A DNA stretch of 64,000 nt, from assembly GCA_965601955.1 (NCBI GenBank), contig OZ271855.1, forward strand, positions 3,100,001-3,164,000, given 5' to 3'. Each line of letters starts with the position of its first letter. Within the stretch, counting starts at the first letter, position 1. Source of the DNA: RHLJ01 sp965601955. Its GTDB lineage: Bacteria > Bacteroidota > Rhodothermia > Balneolales > Balneolaceae. Of this stretch, positions 1 to 7,436 are shown piece after piece. The notes under the pieces are model-generated. The model had not been told where the DNA came from. It saw only the letters and a program-made list of their open reading frames with translations, and did no database searches. Made by a program: the position numbers and the translations under genes.

Positions 1-2515
1 GTGTAAAAGAAGCTGTTATATCCGGCTGCCCTGTAAGCCTTCCGGATCTTACTGTATCAATGATGGTGGGAGCAAAAGGCGGGTCAGGACTTCTTGGGCC
101 AATTAAAAAGACAGGAAAAAATGTTTCCGAGTCGATAAAGGCAATGTTTGCGGTAAGAATGAGTCCATTTAGAGGTTTTGGTAAAAATCGAAAATCCGTT
201 TGTACATCAAATTCAACACCTACAACCGTAGATGTTCCTTCAGCATTTACAGGAGAAGTCAATTCATACCCAGCAAAATCACCCTCGATAAGCCGTGTAT
301 TTCTTATATAGTCGACATCTTCAAGCTCTTTATAAAATGCACCAACTGAAAAATATCCGTACCTATTGTTATAGTATGAGAGAAATACATCGTAATTAAC
401 AGCGACTGAGTGCCTTAGGTTCGGATTTCCCCTCACAATTTCTTGTTCCGAATCATTTATTCTTTCAAATGGAACAAGGTTAGTGTAATCGGGCCTGGTC
501 AAACTATGAGTGTAAGCAAAGCGCAAGTCCAAGTTTTCATTCAAATCTATTTTCAAATGAAACTGAGGAAAAAACTCTCCATAGCTTTGTCCACCCGTTG
601 TATCAGAAATAACACCTTCCTGGCCCAGGTTTCCTCTTAAGTCCCCAAATTTACCATCATAAGAAGTTTCTATGTGTTCGTATCGAATGCCAGGAGTGAA
701 TGTAATCCGTGGACCAAAACTAAGCTCAGACATTATGTATGCCGCAGTAACAGTTTCGCCCGCGTCATAATCTAATGCATCTGTAAATCCGTTTGCGTCA
801 TACTCATCCGAATAGGTGGAGTAAAAATCATTTAGCTTATCCAGGTCTAAGCCAGGACTCAATACTGAGAATCCATTTATATTAGGAGTATCATAGTTTG
901 GATCAATGAAGTTACTTATCGCAATGTGAGTGTTATTGAAAAGCTCAAATAAATCAGGGTTTTCCTGTCCTATTTCACTAACTACGTTAAAGTCAGTTCT
1001 AATTTCATTTAGGTTATTTACTTTCTTCTTATCCCTTACTTTTCCTCCTGCCTTAAATTTACCCGAAAAACCTTCTCCCAAAGTGAAATCATATTCAGCA
1101 TTTACAGATGCAGTGAAGTCGCCTTCAGTATTTCTAAATGTGTCGTTCTGGCCATACAAAAAATAAGTCTCTTCCAGGTTATTCCGGGCTTTATCAATTA
1201 TATCAACTACACTCTCTTCATTGAGCCCTGTACCAAATGCTCCAACTTCATAGAAGCGCGCATAATTGCCATAGGTTTGTTTTGCAAGTGTGAAGGAATA
1301 GGAAGTCTGCCAGTTCAGCTCCAAGTTGTTGAATGTGTGTTTCCCATTTAGAATGTTCGAATACAGTAACTCATAGCGGTCACGATCTCTGGCATCATAC
1401 TCTGTTCTGGTATTACCCACTCTATACCTCTTTCGAAATCGCTGTTCATCTCTGTTTGTTCTTCCAAATAAGGAAGAGAGATAAATTTCGTGATCTTCAT
1501 TAAACGTATAATCTAAACTGGCACTTAACCCATATTTATCTCTTACCTGAAAGTTATCAGTGAAATTCAGGTTTTCAATTACATTTACCGAATCAGCCTG
1601 ATTCCATTCCGGATCAATATCAAATAATAGCGAACTTCTATTAGCACGCTGTACACTTCCGGAGAGAAGGATTCCAAGCTTTCCATCCAAGAACCTGTCA
1701 CTTCCGTTTAAAGAAAATTTGTACTGCCCAAATTCAGATCTCAAATCGTTATACCCGGTCTCCAAACTTGCTGTACTTCTAAACCCACCAGGAGCCTTTT
1801 TCACTAAAAGGTTAACGGTCCCACCAATTGCATCGGCATCTTTATCAGGAGTTAAGGCTTTAAATACCTGTATACCATCTAAAACATCAGATGGAAGCAA
1901 ACTTAAGTCTACCGACCGGTCCCCTTCTGTACCCGGAACACGTACTCCGTTAACAGTTATGGAATTAAACCTTGGTGATAACCCCCTTACTACTACTTTA
2001 GCAGCTTCTCCTGCATCTCTTTGAACAGAAACCCCTGGTAAGCGTGCTACCGACTCTGCAGCATTTTGATCTGGAAGTTCAGATAGCCGTTCTTTCGAAA
2101 CTACATTTACAATCGTATTTGATTCCATCTGTTCTTTAATCGCAGCAATTTGACCAGCTGCCTGGGCAAGTACTTCCACTTCTTCCCCCATAATTGCGGA
2201 AGATTCTAAAAGGATATCCAATTTAGTAACTCCACCCTCGGAAAGATCGACTACTAAATTCCTGGTTTGATACCCGATATAGGATACCTGGATTTTATGA
2301 ATACCAAGCGGAACCCCTTCAATCTGATACTTACCATCAATGTCTGTGATATTTCCTATGCCCAGTTCTTCAAAATAAACTGTAGCCCCTAATAAGGTCT
2401 CGCTCGTCAATGAATCTCTTACTGTGCCTTCTAATGTAGCCGTAGTTTGACTGTAAAGGGTTGCGGTATTCGAGAAAATCACTAAAACCAGAAATAGAGA
2501 TTTCAGGCTTATCAT
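1..2515 (-). CDS. TonB-dependent outer-membrane receptor (C-terminus beyond window)
   Basis: Read on the minus strand from ATG at 2513-2515, the frame stays open to the window edge (about 838 residues), so the end of the beta-barrel is missing. Residues 1-23 are a signal peptide ending in LYSQ. Residues about 26-105 form a carboxypeptidase-D regulatory-like beta-sandwich (GTVRDS, GLGATVYF-like, DIDGKYQI). A TonB plug follows, with PDQNAAESVARLPGV, VRGLSPRFN and DADAIGGTVNL. That plug signature resembles the Xanthomonas/Caulobacter-type receptors, many of which take up carbohydrate oligomers. The remainder is beta-barrel-like sequence rich in aromatic and polar residues. No partner SusD gene lies within the window. 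A perfect 14-base palindrome upstream may be its operator. The substrate is unknown. The receptor identity is secure; the sugar link is inference. Confidence 0.93.
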   Translation of the reverse strand, partial: MISLKSLFLVLVIFSNTATLYSQTTATLEGTVRDSLTSETLLGATVYFEELGIGNITDIDGKYQIEGVPLGIHKIQVSYIGYQTRNLVVDLSEGGVTKLDILLESSAIMGEEVEVLAQAAGQIAAIKEQMESNTIVNVVSKERLSELPDQNAAESVARLPGVSVQRDAGEAAKVVVRGLSPRFNSITVNGVRVPGTEGDRSVDLSLLPSDVLDGIQVFKALTPDKDADAIGGTVNLLVKKAPGGFRSTASLETGYNDLRSEFGQYKFSLNGSDRFLDGKLGILLSGSVQRANRSSLLFDIDPEWNQADSVNVIENLNFTDNFQVRDKYGLSASLDYTFNEDHEIYLSSLFGRTNRDEQRFRKRYRVGNTRTEYDARDRDRYELLYSNILNGKHTFNNLELNWQTSYSFTLAKQTYGNYARFYEVGAFGTGLNEESVVDIIDKARNNLEETYFLYGQNDTFRNTEGDFTASVNAEYDFTLGEGFSGKFKAGGKVRDKKKVNNLNEIRTDFNVVSEIGQENPDLFELFNNTHIAISNFIDPNYDTPNINGFSVLSPGLDLDKLNDFYSTYSDEYDANGFTDALDYDAGETVTAAYIMSELSFGPRITFTPGIRYEHIETSYDGKFGDLRGNLGQEGVISDTTGGQSYGEFFPQFHLKIDLNENLDLRFAYTHSLTRPDYTNLVPFERINDSEQEIVRGNPNLRHSVAVNYDVFLSYYNNRYGYFSVGAFYKELEDVDYIRNTRLIEGDFAGYELTSPVNAEGTSTVVGVEFDVQTDFRFLPKPLNGLILTANIAFIDSETFFPVFLIGPRSPDPPFAPTIIDTVRSGRLTGQPDITASFT

Positions 2516-2587
2516 TTTTATGAAAGAGACAACCAGAAAAAAGGTCTTACTAGAAAGCATAAATATTAAACATTGTCTTACGCCTTT

Positions 2588-2601
2588 TAAAAGCGCTTTT
2601 A
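2588..2601. promoter_or_regulatory. 14-bp perfect palindrome, LacI-family operator-like
   Basis: The sequence TAAAAGCGCTTTTA is a perfect palindrome 73 bases upstream of the TonB receptor start. Its AAGCGCTT core has the central-CG layout typical of LacI/GalR-family operators such as cre sites. No LacI-type regulator is encoded in the window. The site is real as sequence; the regulatory role is inferred from position and core. Confidence 0.35.
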
Positions 2602-2782
2602 TTGGACATGCTTAATATGCTAGGCATACTTTATATATGCAATTTATTTTTTAGAAATTTTAAATTCTTTACAGGAAGGTTGATACAGGATCATTGACCA
2701 GCAAAAGCGGGAAAAAGAAGTATTAATCTAAGGAGAAAGAATAGTGGGGTTAATGAAGTAAGATTGAAGAATATTCTTACTT

Positions 2783-3229
2783 CTATTTCACTCCTGTGCT
2801 GCCAAAGCCACCAGCACCTCGTTCAGTTTCATCAAGCGAATCAACCTCTTCTATGGAAAGCTGTACTACCGGGGCTATTACCATTTGAGCAATACGGTCT
2901 CCGTGGTTAACCGTGAAGTCTTCCTGGCCGTGATTGATCGTAATCACTTTCACCTCTCCCCTGTAATCTGCGTCAATAGTACCAGGAGAATTAAGCATGG
3001 TGATACCATTTCTGATCGCCAACCCACTGCGGGGGCGGATTTGAGCTTCATATCCATCAGGCAACGCCATTTGTAATCCAGTTGGGATAAGAATACGTTC
3101 TCCCGGTTTTAATGTAATAGGTTCATCAAGAGCAGCCCTAATATCCATGCCAGCTGCTGAAGCAGATTCATAACCAGGAAGAGGTAAGTCTTCAGCATGT
3201 GGGAGTTTCTTAAATCTGATTTGGCTCAT
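2783..3229 (-). CDS. dut: dUTP diphosphatase (dUTPase)
   Basis: Trimeric dUTPase that hydrolyses dUTP to dUMP and pyrophosphate, keeping uracil out of DNA and supplying dUMP for dTMP synthesis. The 148-residue length is typical. The conserved motifs are visible in order: ASAAGMDIRA (motif 1), PRSGLAIRNG (motif 2), NSPGTIDADYRGEV (motif 3, with the catalytic Asp), GDRIAQMV (motif 4) and the glycine-rich arm RGAGGFGSTG at the C-terminus (motif 5). The start codon overlaps the end of the DUF3108 gene by four bases (3226-3229), so the two are probably translationally coupled. It is the last gene of a minus-strand run of three: Spx-like, DUF3108, dut. Confidence 0.97.
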   Translation of the reverse strand: MSQIRFKKLPHAEDLPLPGYESASAAGMDIRAALDEPITLKPGERILIPTGLQMALPDGYEAQIRPRSGLAIRNGITMLNSPGTIDADYRGEVKVITINHGQEDFTVNHGDRIAQMVIAPVVQLSIEEVDSLDETERGAGGFGSTGVK

Positions 3230-4011
3230 AGCTCTTCCTTCTCATATTCAATTAGTTTAATAATGGCATTACCCAAAAAGACTTTTACCCTGGCCTCTAA
3301 GGGTACTCTTAAATCATCATTCAAAAACCACGCCCTAAAATCACCACTAAATCCAAAAGGGCCTTCAAGGTTTTCTGTTTTACCCCGGGTCAGATGGGCT
3401 TCAATTTTGCCAAAAGGCCGGTACTTCCTTTTTTCCAGTGCTGAGGAATTTTCAAAATGGATGTATCCAACTTTTTTGGCAACATATACCGGCATTGAAC
3501 TTGGGGTTTCTCCCCCTGCAAATAACCTTGAAAAGTAAAAAATGATATGGCCTGCGGTTCCGGGCTCAATCAAATCCAGCGTTCCTTCGGTATCATCCTC
3601 TTCTTTATATGCTACCGTTTGTGCCTCACGGTCAAAGGAATAAACAATCTCTTTCTCCTCTCCTTCATCCAGATTGTCTTTCCAATACAATGAAGTAACA
3701 GGGATACCCTCTTCATTTTCATAGAATAAGCTATGATAATGATCAATTTCTGTACCCATAAACGGTATTTTAGGATTAGATTCCATCTTTGTTATAAGGT
3801 GCTTATGCACCCTCCCATTATAAACGGTATCAGGTAACAGGGTAACCTCTACCCATCCCAGTTTGAAGAATCCATATTTTACTTCATAGCGGAAGGTCTC
3901 TTTAACCGAAACTAATTTTTCGAGAGTCGGTTGTTCCGATTGAACGGCATCCTGGGACTGGGCAAGCCCAGATGAAAAAAGAAAAAGTATTAGAAGTAAA
4001 ACTCTCCGCAT
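3226..4011 (-). CDS. DUF3108 domain-containing exported protein
   Basis: Protein of 261 residues with an N-terminal signal peptide (hydrophobic residues 4-18, cleavage near AQS), so it acts in the periplasm or outer membrane. The body matches the DUF3108 pattern: FRYEVKYGFFKLGWVEV near residue 40, then a beta-rich domain with repeated tryptophan/aromatic strands, ending in VKVFLGNAIIKLIEYEK. Family members are predicted beta-barrel or lipocalin-like envelope proteins of unknown biochemical function. The stop is 14 bases from the end of the Spx-like gene upstream, and the frame overlaps dut by four bases, so all three are likely one transcript. The family call is from recalled sequence pattern; no function is claimed. 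Confidence 0.8.
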   Translation of the reverse strand: MRRVLLLILFLFSSGLAQSQDAVQSEQPTLEKLVSVKETFRYEVKYGFFKLGWVEVTLLPDTVYNGRVHKHLITKMESNPKIPFMGTEIDHYHSLFYENEEGIPVTSLYWKDNLDEGEEKEIVYSFDREAQTVAYKEEDDTEGTLDLIEPGTAGHIIFYFSRLFAGGETPSSMPVYVAKKVGYIHFENSSALEKRKYRPFGKIEAHLTRGKTENLEGPFGFSGDFRAWFLNDDLRVPLEARVKVFLGNAIIKLIEYEKEEL

Positions 4012-4025
4012 ATCCCTTTTAGCAA

Positions 4026-4388
4026 TTACTCATTCATTAACTCATTTTCCTTTAGAAAATTTTCAAAAGCCTCTTCATCATAACCCACTAGAACAGAGTT
4101 TTCATGTACAAGTACAGGACGTTTTATCATGCTCTGGTTTTGTTCCAGTACTTCAAGAAGTTCTTCATCAGACAAGGTTTTGTCTTTCAGTCCAAGCTGC
4201 CGGTAAGTAGTCCCTCTCTTATTTACCAGCACATCAATCCCCACTTTAAATTCGAGGTCTTTGAGCTCATCCAGAGTCAGTGGTTCTTTTTTCACGTCGA
4301 TAAATTGATATGGAATCTCTTTGTTATCCATCCACTTTTTAGTGGCTCTTATTTTATCGCAGTTTGGAATCCCTATTATGTGCAGCAT
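4026..4388 (-). CDS. ArsC/Spx/YffB-family thioredoxin-fold protein
   Basis: Small protein of 120 residues in the arsenate-reductase-like (ArsC/Spx/YffB) thioredoxin-fold family. The start is taken at ATG 4386-4388 because the family begins at MLHIIGIPNCDKIRATKKW. An upstream in-frame ATG at 4442 would add 18 residues that do not fit the family. Visible features are the N-terminal strand with PNCDKIR (one Cys, no CXXC), NKRGTTYRQLGL in the middle, and MIKRPVLV and VGYDEEAFENF near the C-terminus. The last two are the cis-Pro region and the terminal helix of the fold. It resembles YffB more than true ArsC, so arsenate reduction should not be assumed; thiol-redox or Spx-like RNA-polymerase binding are the alternatives. 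It leads the DUF3108-dut run. Confidence 0.85.
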   Translation of the reverse strand: MLHIIGIPNCDKIRATKKWMDNKEIPYQFIDVKKEPLTLDELKDLEFKVGIDVLVNKRGTTYRQLGLKDKTLSDEELLEVLEQNQSMIKRPVLVHENSVLVGYDEEAFENFLKENELMNE

Positions 4389-4470
4389 ACGTTTTGGTGA
4401 ATAGTTTCGTATTTTGGCAGAAGATACGGTTTGATCTAACAACTTTGAATGTTATCCCGCTATTTGTGTA

Positions 4471-4959
4471 ATGAAATCTTTTAGGCTAACCATAGTTTTA
4501 CTTTTTTTAGTTATTGGATGCACCAATAACGACGCTCAATCGGAATTCGAGCGTAAAGCCTTTAGTCCTGCTAATGGCATTACCCAAACCGATGAAAATG
4601 GGAATATTGTAGGCGATCCTGATACTGATGACTGGAGAACTTCTCCTTTTTATGGGGGCTTAGCAGAAATTAACCCTGTATTTCCAAACCCGGTACTCTA
4701 CAGTTCGTCAGCCACCCTTGATGTTTTCCTAAATGGAACCCCTCTAACTTCGGTGCTTGAATTAGGATACTTCGACTTTCAAAACCGATGGACACAAGTA
4801 CAATTCGTTGATGGGGTAACAGACTTCAGCCAAAATCCACTGATTGTTAATCCCGCTTCCTTTGGCTCTAATGCTTCTCTTGCCAGAGGCACTTATCGAC
4901 TAGTTTTACTGGACGGTAATCAGAGAGTGATTACTTATGGAGATATTGAGATCGAGTAG
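4471..4959 (+). CDS. Lipoprotein of unknown function
   Basis: A 162-residue protein with a lipoprotein signal peptide (lipobox VIGC, Cys17) followed by TNNDAQ. The mature part is acidic near the N-terminus (DENGNIVGDPDTDDW). It then carries INPVFPNPVLYSSSATLDVFL, a PNP-type turn before beta strands that is common in secreted Bacteroidota-type proteins. A beta-rich C-terminus follows, ending YRLVLLDGNQRVITYGDIEIE, probably an immunoglobulin-like fold. It is divergent from the Spx-like gene 82 bases away and is followed by the small-protein/biotin-carrier chain. No family is recognised. The coding call is supported by the lipobox and coherent composition. Confidence 0.75.
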   Translation: MKSFRLTIVLLFLVIGCTNNDAQSEFERKAFSPANGITQTDENGNIVGDPDTDDWRTSPFYGGLAEINPVFPNPVLYSSSATLDVFLNGTPLTSVLELGYFDFQNRWTQVQFVDGVTDFSQNPLIVNPASFGSNASLARGTYRLVLLDGNQRVITYGDIEIE

Positions 4960-4996
4960 GTTGTGATAATTTACCGGGCGCTCTATCTTCCCACCC

Positions 4997-5263
4997 ATGC
5001 GGAAATTACTACCCTCTGAAAAAGCCATTTTACAACACCTGATTTTTCCGGAACCTTATGAGGTTTTATTGGAGGAAACAGGGCTGCCAGTCGGTGCTCT
5101 AAGAGACGACCTGATCAATCTCATCAATTACAGGTTGGTTGAAGTTGTTAATCATGATTCTGATTCCATCTCAGGAACTTCATTCTATGACGCCGATAAT
5201 CTCCAGGATTTTTCATTCAGAGCTACAAAAACGGGACTCAAACATATAAGGGAAGTTGTATGA
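4997..5263 (+). CDS. Small conserved-looking protein, possible winged helix
   Basis: An 88-residue protein with no signal peptide. The predicted pattern is helix-turn-helix followed by a short beta wing: LPSEKAILQHLIFP, then EVLLEETGLPVGALRDDLINLINYRLVEVV, where the GLP..LRDDL..L piece reads like a recognition helix. The final segment ATKTGLKHIREV resembles the terminal helix of winged-helix proteins. The stop overlaps the biotin-carrier start by four bases (5260-5263), which implies co-translation with it and with murA. The DNA-binding idea is inference from pattern only. It might instead be a small protein-binding partner of the biotin carrier. Confidence 0.65.
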   Translation: MRKLLPSEKAILQHLIFPEPYEVLLEETGLPVGALRDDLINLINYRLVEVVNHDSDSISGTSFYDADNLQDFSFRATKTGLKHIREVV

Positions 5264-5766
5264 AATTTGAAGTTGGAGTTAAGGAAACTACGATTGAAAT
5301 TGAGCTAAATGAAGAGAACTCTTCGTTTACTGCTGGAGAATCCTCCGGCTCCTTTGTTTTCAAAAAAGACAATGGAAGATTTTTTCTTAGAATGGGAACA
5401 AAGCTCTACAAAATTGATAATGTAGATTACGACGGTTCTGAGATAACATTTTCCATTAATGGAGAATGGCATACGATTACAGTAAAAGATGAACAAGAAC
5501 TACTGCTTGACCGTCTTGGCTTCAAAACCGGAAGTGAACTGGCAGAAGGTTCTATCAAAGCTCCTATGCCTGGTAAAATTCTTGAGATTTTAGTGGGTGT
5601 TGGTGATGAAGTAACCAAAGGACAGCCGGTAGCAATTTTGGAAGCCATGAAAATGGAAAATGAGTTGAAATCACCCATCGATGGTACCGTGAGTAGTATT
5701 GAAGCAGAAACCGGACAATCATTAGAAAAAAACAGCCCTATTCTGGAGATAGAGAAACTTGGATAA
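5260..5766 (+). CDS. Biotin carboxyl carrier domain protein (acyl-CoA carboxylase type)
   Basis: A 168-residue protein with a biotin-carrier domain at about residues 95-167. The biotinylation motif is EAMKMENEL, with the acceptor Lys between the two Met, framed by APMPGKILEILV before it and SPIDGTVSSI after it. This is typical of the biotin-carrier ends of acetyl-, propionyl- or methylcrotonyl-CoA carboxylases and of oxaloacetate decarboxylase gamma/alpha chains. The N-terminal about 90 residues are beta-rich and acidic. It starts on the stop of the preceding 88-residue gene, and its own stop (5764-5766) lies inside the murA start region. No biotin carboxylase or carboxyltransferase gene is in the window, so its partner enzymes must be encoded elsewhere. 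Confidence 0.9.
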   Translation: MKFEVGVKETTIEIELNEENSSFTAGESSGSFVFKKDNGRFFLRMGTKLYKIDNVDYDGSEITFSINGEWHTITVKDEQELLLDRLGFKTGSELAEGSIKAPMPGKILEILVGVGDEVTKGQPVAILEAMKMENELKSPIDGTVSSIEAETGQSLEKNSPILEIEKLG

Positions 5767-7024
5767 ATTTATTATTGAAGGAGGTACCCCTCTACAAGGT
5801 ACCATAGCCATAAGCGGTTCAAAAAATGCAGCGCTTCCTATCATCGCAGCTTCCTTACTAGGAGATTCTCAAACCATCATTCGGAACATCCCCCGATTGC
5901 AGGATATTTATACCTTTAACAATGTACTTCGGGTAGTAGGAGCGCGAGTTGACTTCGATGATCTTGCCAATACTGTTACCATCGACCCTGGAAATGTTTC
6001 TTACCTGGAAGCACCTTATGATCTCGTTCGAAAGATGCGCGCCTCCTTTTATATGCTTGGTGCACTAGTTGGTAAACATGGCTATGCTAAAGTTTCACTT
6101 CCAGGCGGCTGTGCATGGGGCCCTCGTCCTGTAGACCTTCATATGAAAGGAATGGAAGCTATGGGAGTAGAAATAACACTGGATAAAGGCTATGTAATTG
6201 CCAGGGCTGATGAGACTCTACATGGAGAAAGCTTCACGCTTAACCCAAGTAGCGTTGGGGCTACTGTAAATCTCTTGCTCGCATCTGTTTTACGGTCAAA
6301 GAAATTTACCATTAAGAATGCCGCTAAGGAGCCTGATGTAGTTCAGCTTTGCGAAGTTCTCACCAAAATGGGAGCAAATATCGAGGGCATTGGAACCGAT
6401 ACACTTACCATTCAAAAAGTAGATTCTCTCCAGGGAGTAGAAATCAGTAATGATCCGGATCGAATTGAATTAGGCACCTATATGATAGCAGGTGCTATGA
6501 TCCCTGGATCTGATCTTACTCTTACTGGTTGTAATCCTGAACACCTTGGGAATTTCCCGGAACTGTTAAGAAATACTGGTACCGAAGTCCAGTTAAATGG
6601 CTCGATCATTTCTGTAAAGGCACCAGATGTATTGAAACCCGTTTCTATTGAAACAGCTATTTACCCAGGCTTTCCTACCGATCTTCAGGCACAATGGGCT
6701 ACGATGTTAACCCAGGCTCATGGCGAAGCATCCGTAACCGATACCGTATATTTCGACCGGTTTAGCTACGTACCAGAGCTTGTGAGGCTTGGTGCAGATA
6801 TGCACAATGAGAAAAACACGGTTCATATTAAAGGTAAAACTCCGTTAACAGGTGCCTCAGTAATGAGTACTGACTTAAGGGCCAGTGTAAGCCTCGTTCT
6901 TGCGGCTATGGCTGCCGAAAATATCACAGAAGTGCTAAGAATTTACCATTTAGACCGGGGATATGAATCCCTAGAAAATAAATTAAACCCTGTTGGCGCT
7001 AAGTTGTCAAGAGTTGGAGCCTAA
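5759..7024 (+). CDS. murA: UDP-N-acetylglucosamine 1-carboxyvinyltransferase MurA
   Basis: Catalyses the first committed step of peptidoglycan synthesis, transferring enolpyruvate from PEP to UDP-GlcNAc in the cytoplasm. The 421-residue length is normal. Key residues are present: Lys22 and Asn23 in SGSKNAALPI, and the catalytic, fosfomycin-target Cys118 in LPGGCAWGPRPVDLH. The sugar-phosphate-binding region and the IYPGFPTDLQAQ loop are also present. The start is TTG at 5759, inside the end of the biotin-carrier gene. A GGAG sequence at 5745-5748, ten bases upstream, supports this unusual start, and no ATG downstream would leave the family N-terminus intact. The eight-base overlap suggests translational coupling with the biotin carrier. 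Confidence 0.97.
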   Translation: MDKFIIEGGTPLQGTIAISGSKNAALPIIAASLLGDSQTIIRNIPRLQDIYTFNNVLRVVGARVDFDDLANTVTIDPGNVSYLEAPYDLVRKMRASFYMLGALVGKHGYAKVSLPGGCAWGPRPVDLHMKGMEAMGVEITLDKGYVIARADETLHGESFTLNPSSVGATVNLLLASVLRSKKFTIKNAAKEPDVVQLCEVLTKMGANIEGIGTDTLTIQKVDSLQGVEISNDPDRIELGTYMIAGAMIPGSDLTLTGCNPEHLGNFPELLRNTGTEVQLNGSIISVKAPDVLKPVSIETAIYPGFPTDLQAQWATMLTQAHGEASVTDTVYFDRFSYVPELVRLGADMHNEKNTVHIKGKTPLTGASVMSTDLRASVSLVLAAMAAENITEVLRIYHLDRGYESLENKLNPVGAKLSRVGA

Positions 7025-7436
7025 TTTTTTAAGGAAGCCCTTACATAAGTCGGTTTCAGACTTTATATTTACCAGCAATAAATCGGCAGATAAATTTTTT
7101 AAAGAACTTTTCCTTTTTTGCAATACACTTTGTATTCATATAACCAAGAAAACACGGCGGCCTTCATAAAATCAAGAATAGAGGGCTTGTATATCGATTT
7201 ATTATGTTTCTGGTCTATATTGATTTCCCTAGCCAGCCAGAGACTTTTTTCGGAATCCAAAAACGAGGATTTCGACCCTATAAAAACAAATTTAACAAGT
7301 AATTATACCCCAGCCGATCTATCGGTTAGTGCAACTGATGCGGTGAGTTCAGATCTCATTTTATTACACACTATTAAGAAAATCCGCAAATGGATGGCAT
7401 GCATAGATAGCGGGCGCCGGGGAAAAAAGAAATTCA
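7025..7436 (+). other. 412-base gene-free leader upstream of RNase G/E
   Basis: No credible gene is seen between murA and the RNase G/E gene. An open frame from 7118 exists but its protein is incoherent and runs through the real gene start. Small inverted repeats are visible: AATAC/GTATT near 7122-7136 and CCGAT/ATCGG at 7314-7325. A purine-rich tract (GGGGAAAAAAGAAA) lies just before the start codon. Long 5' leaders on RNase E genes are known sites of autoregulation in enterobacteria. Whether this one acts that way is unknown. Confidence 0.35.
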
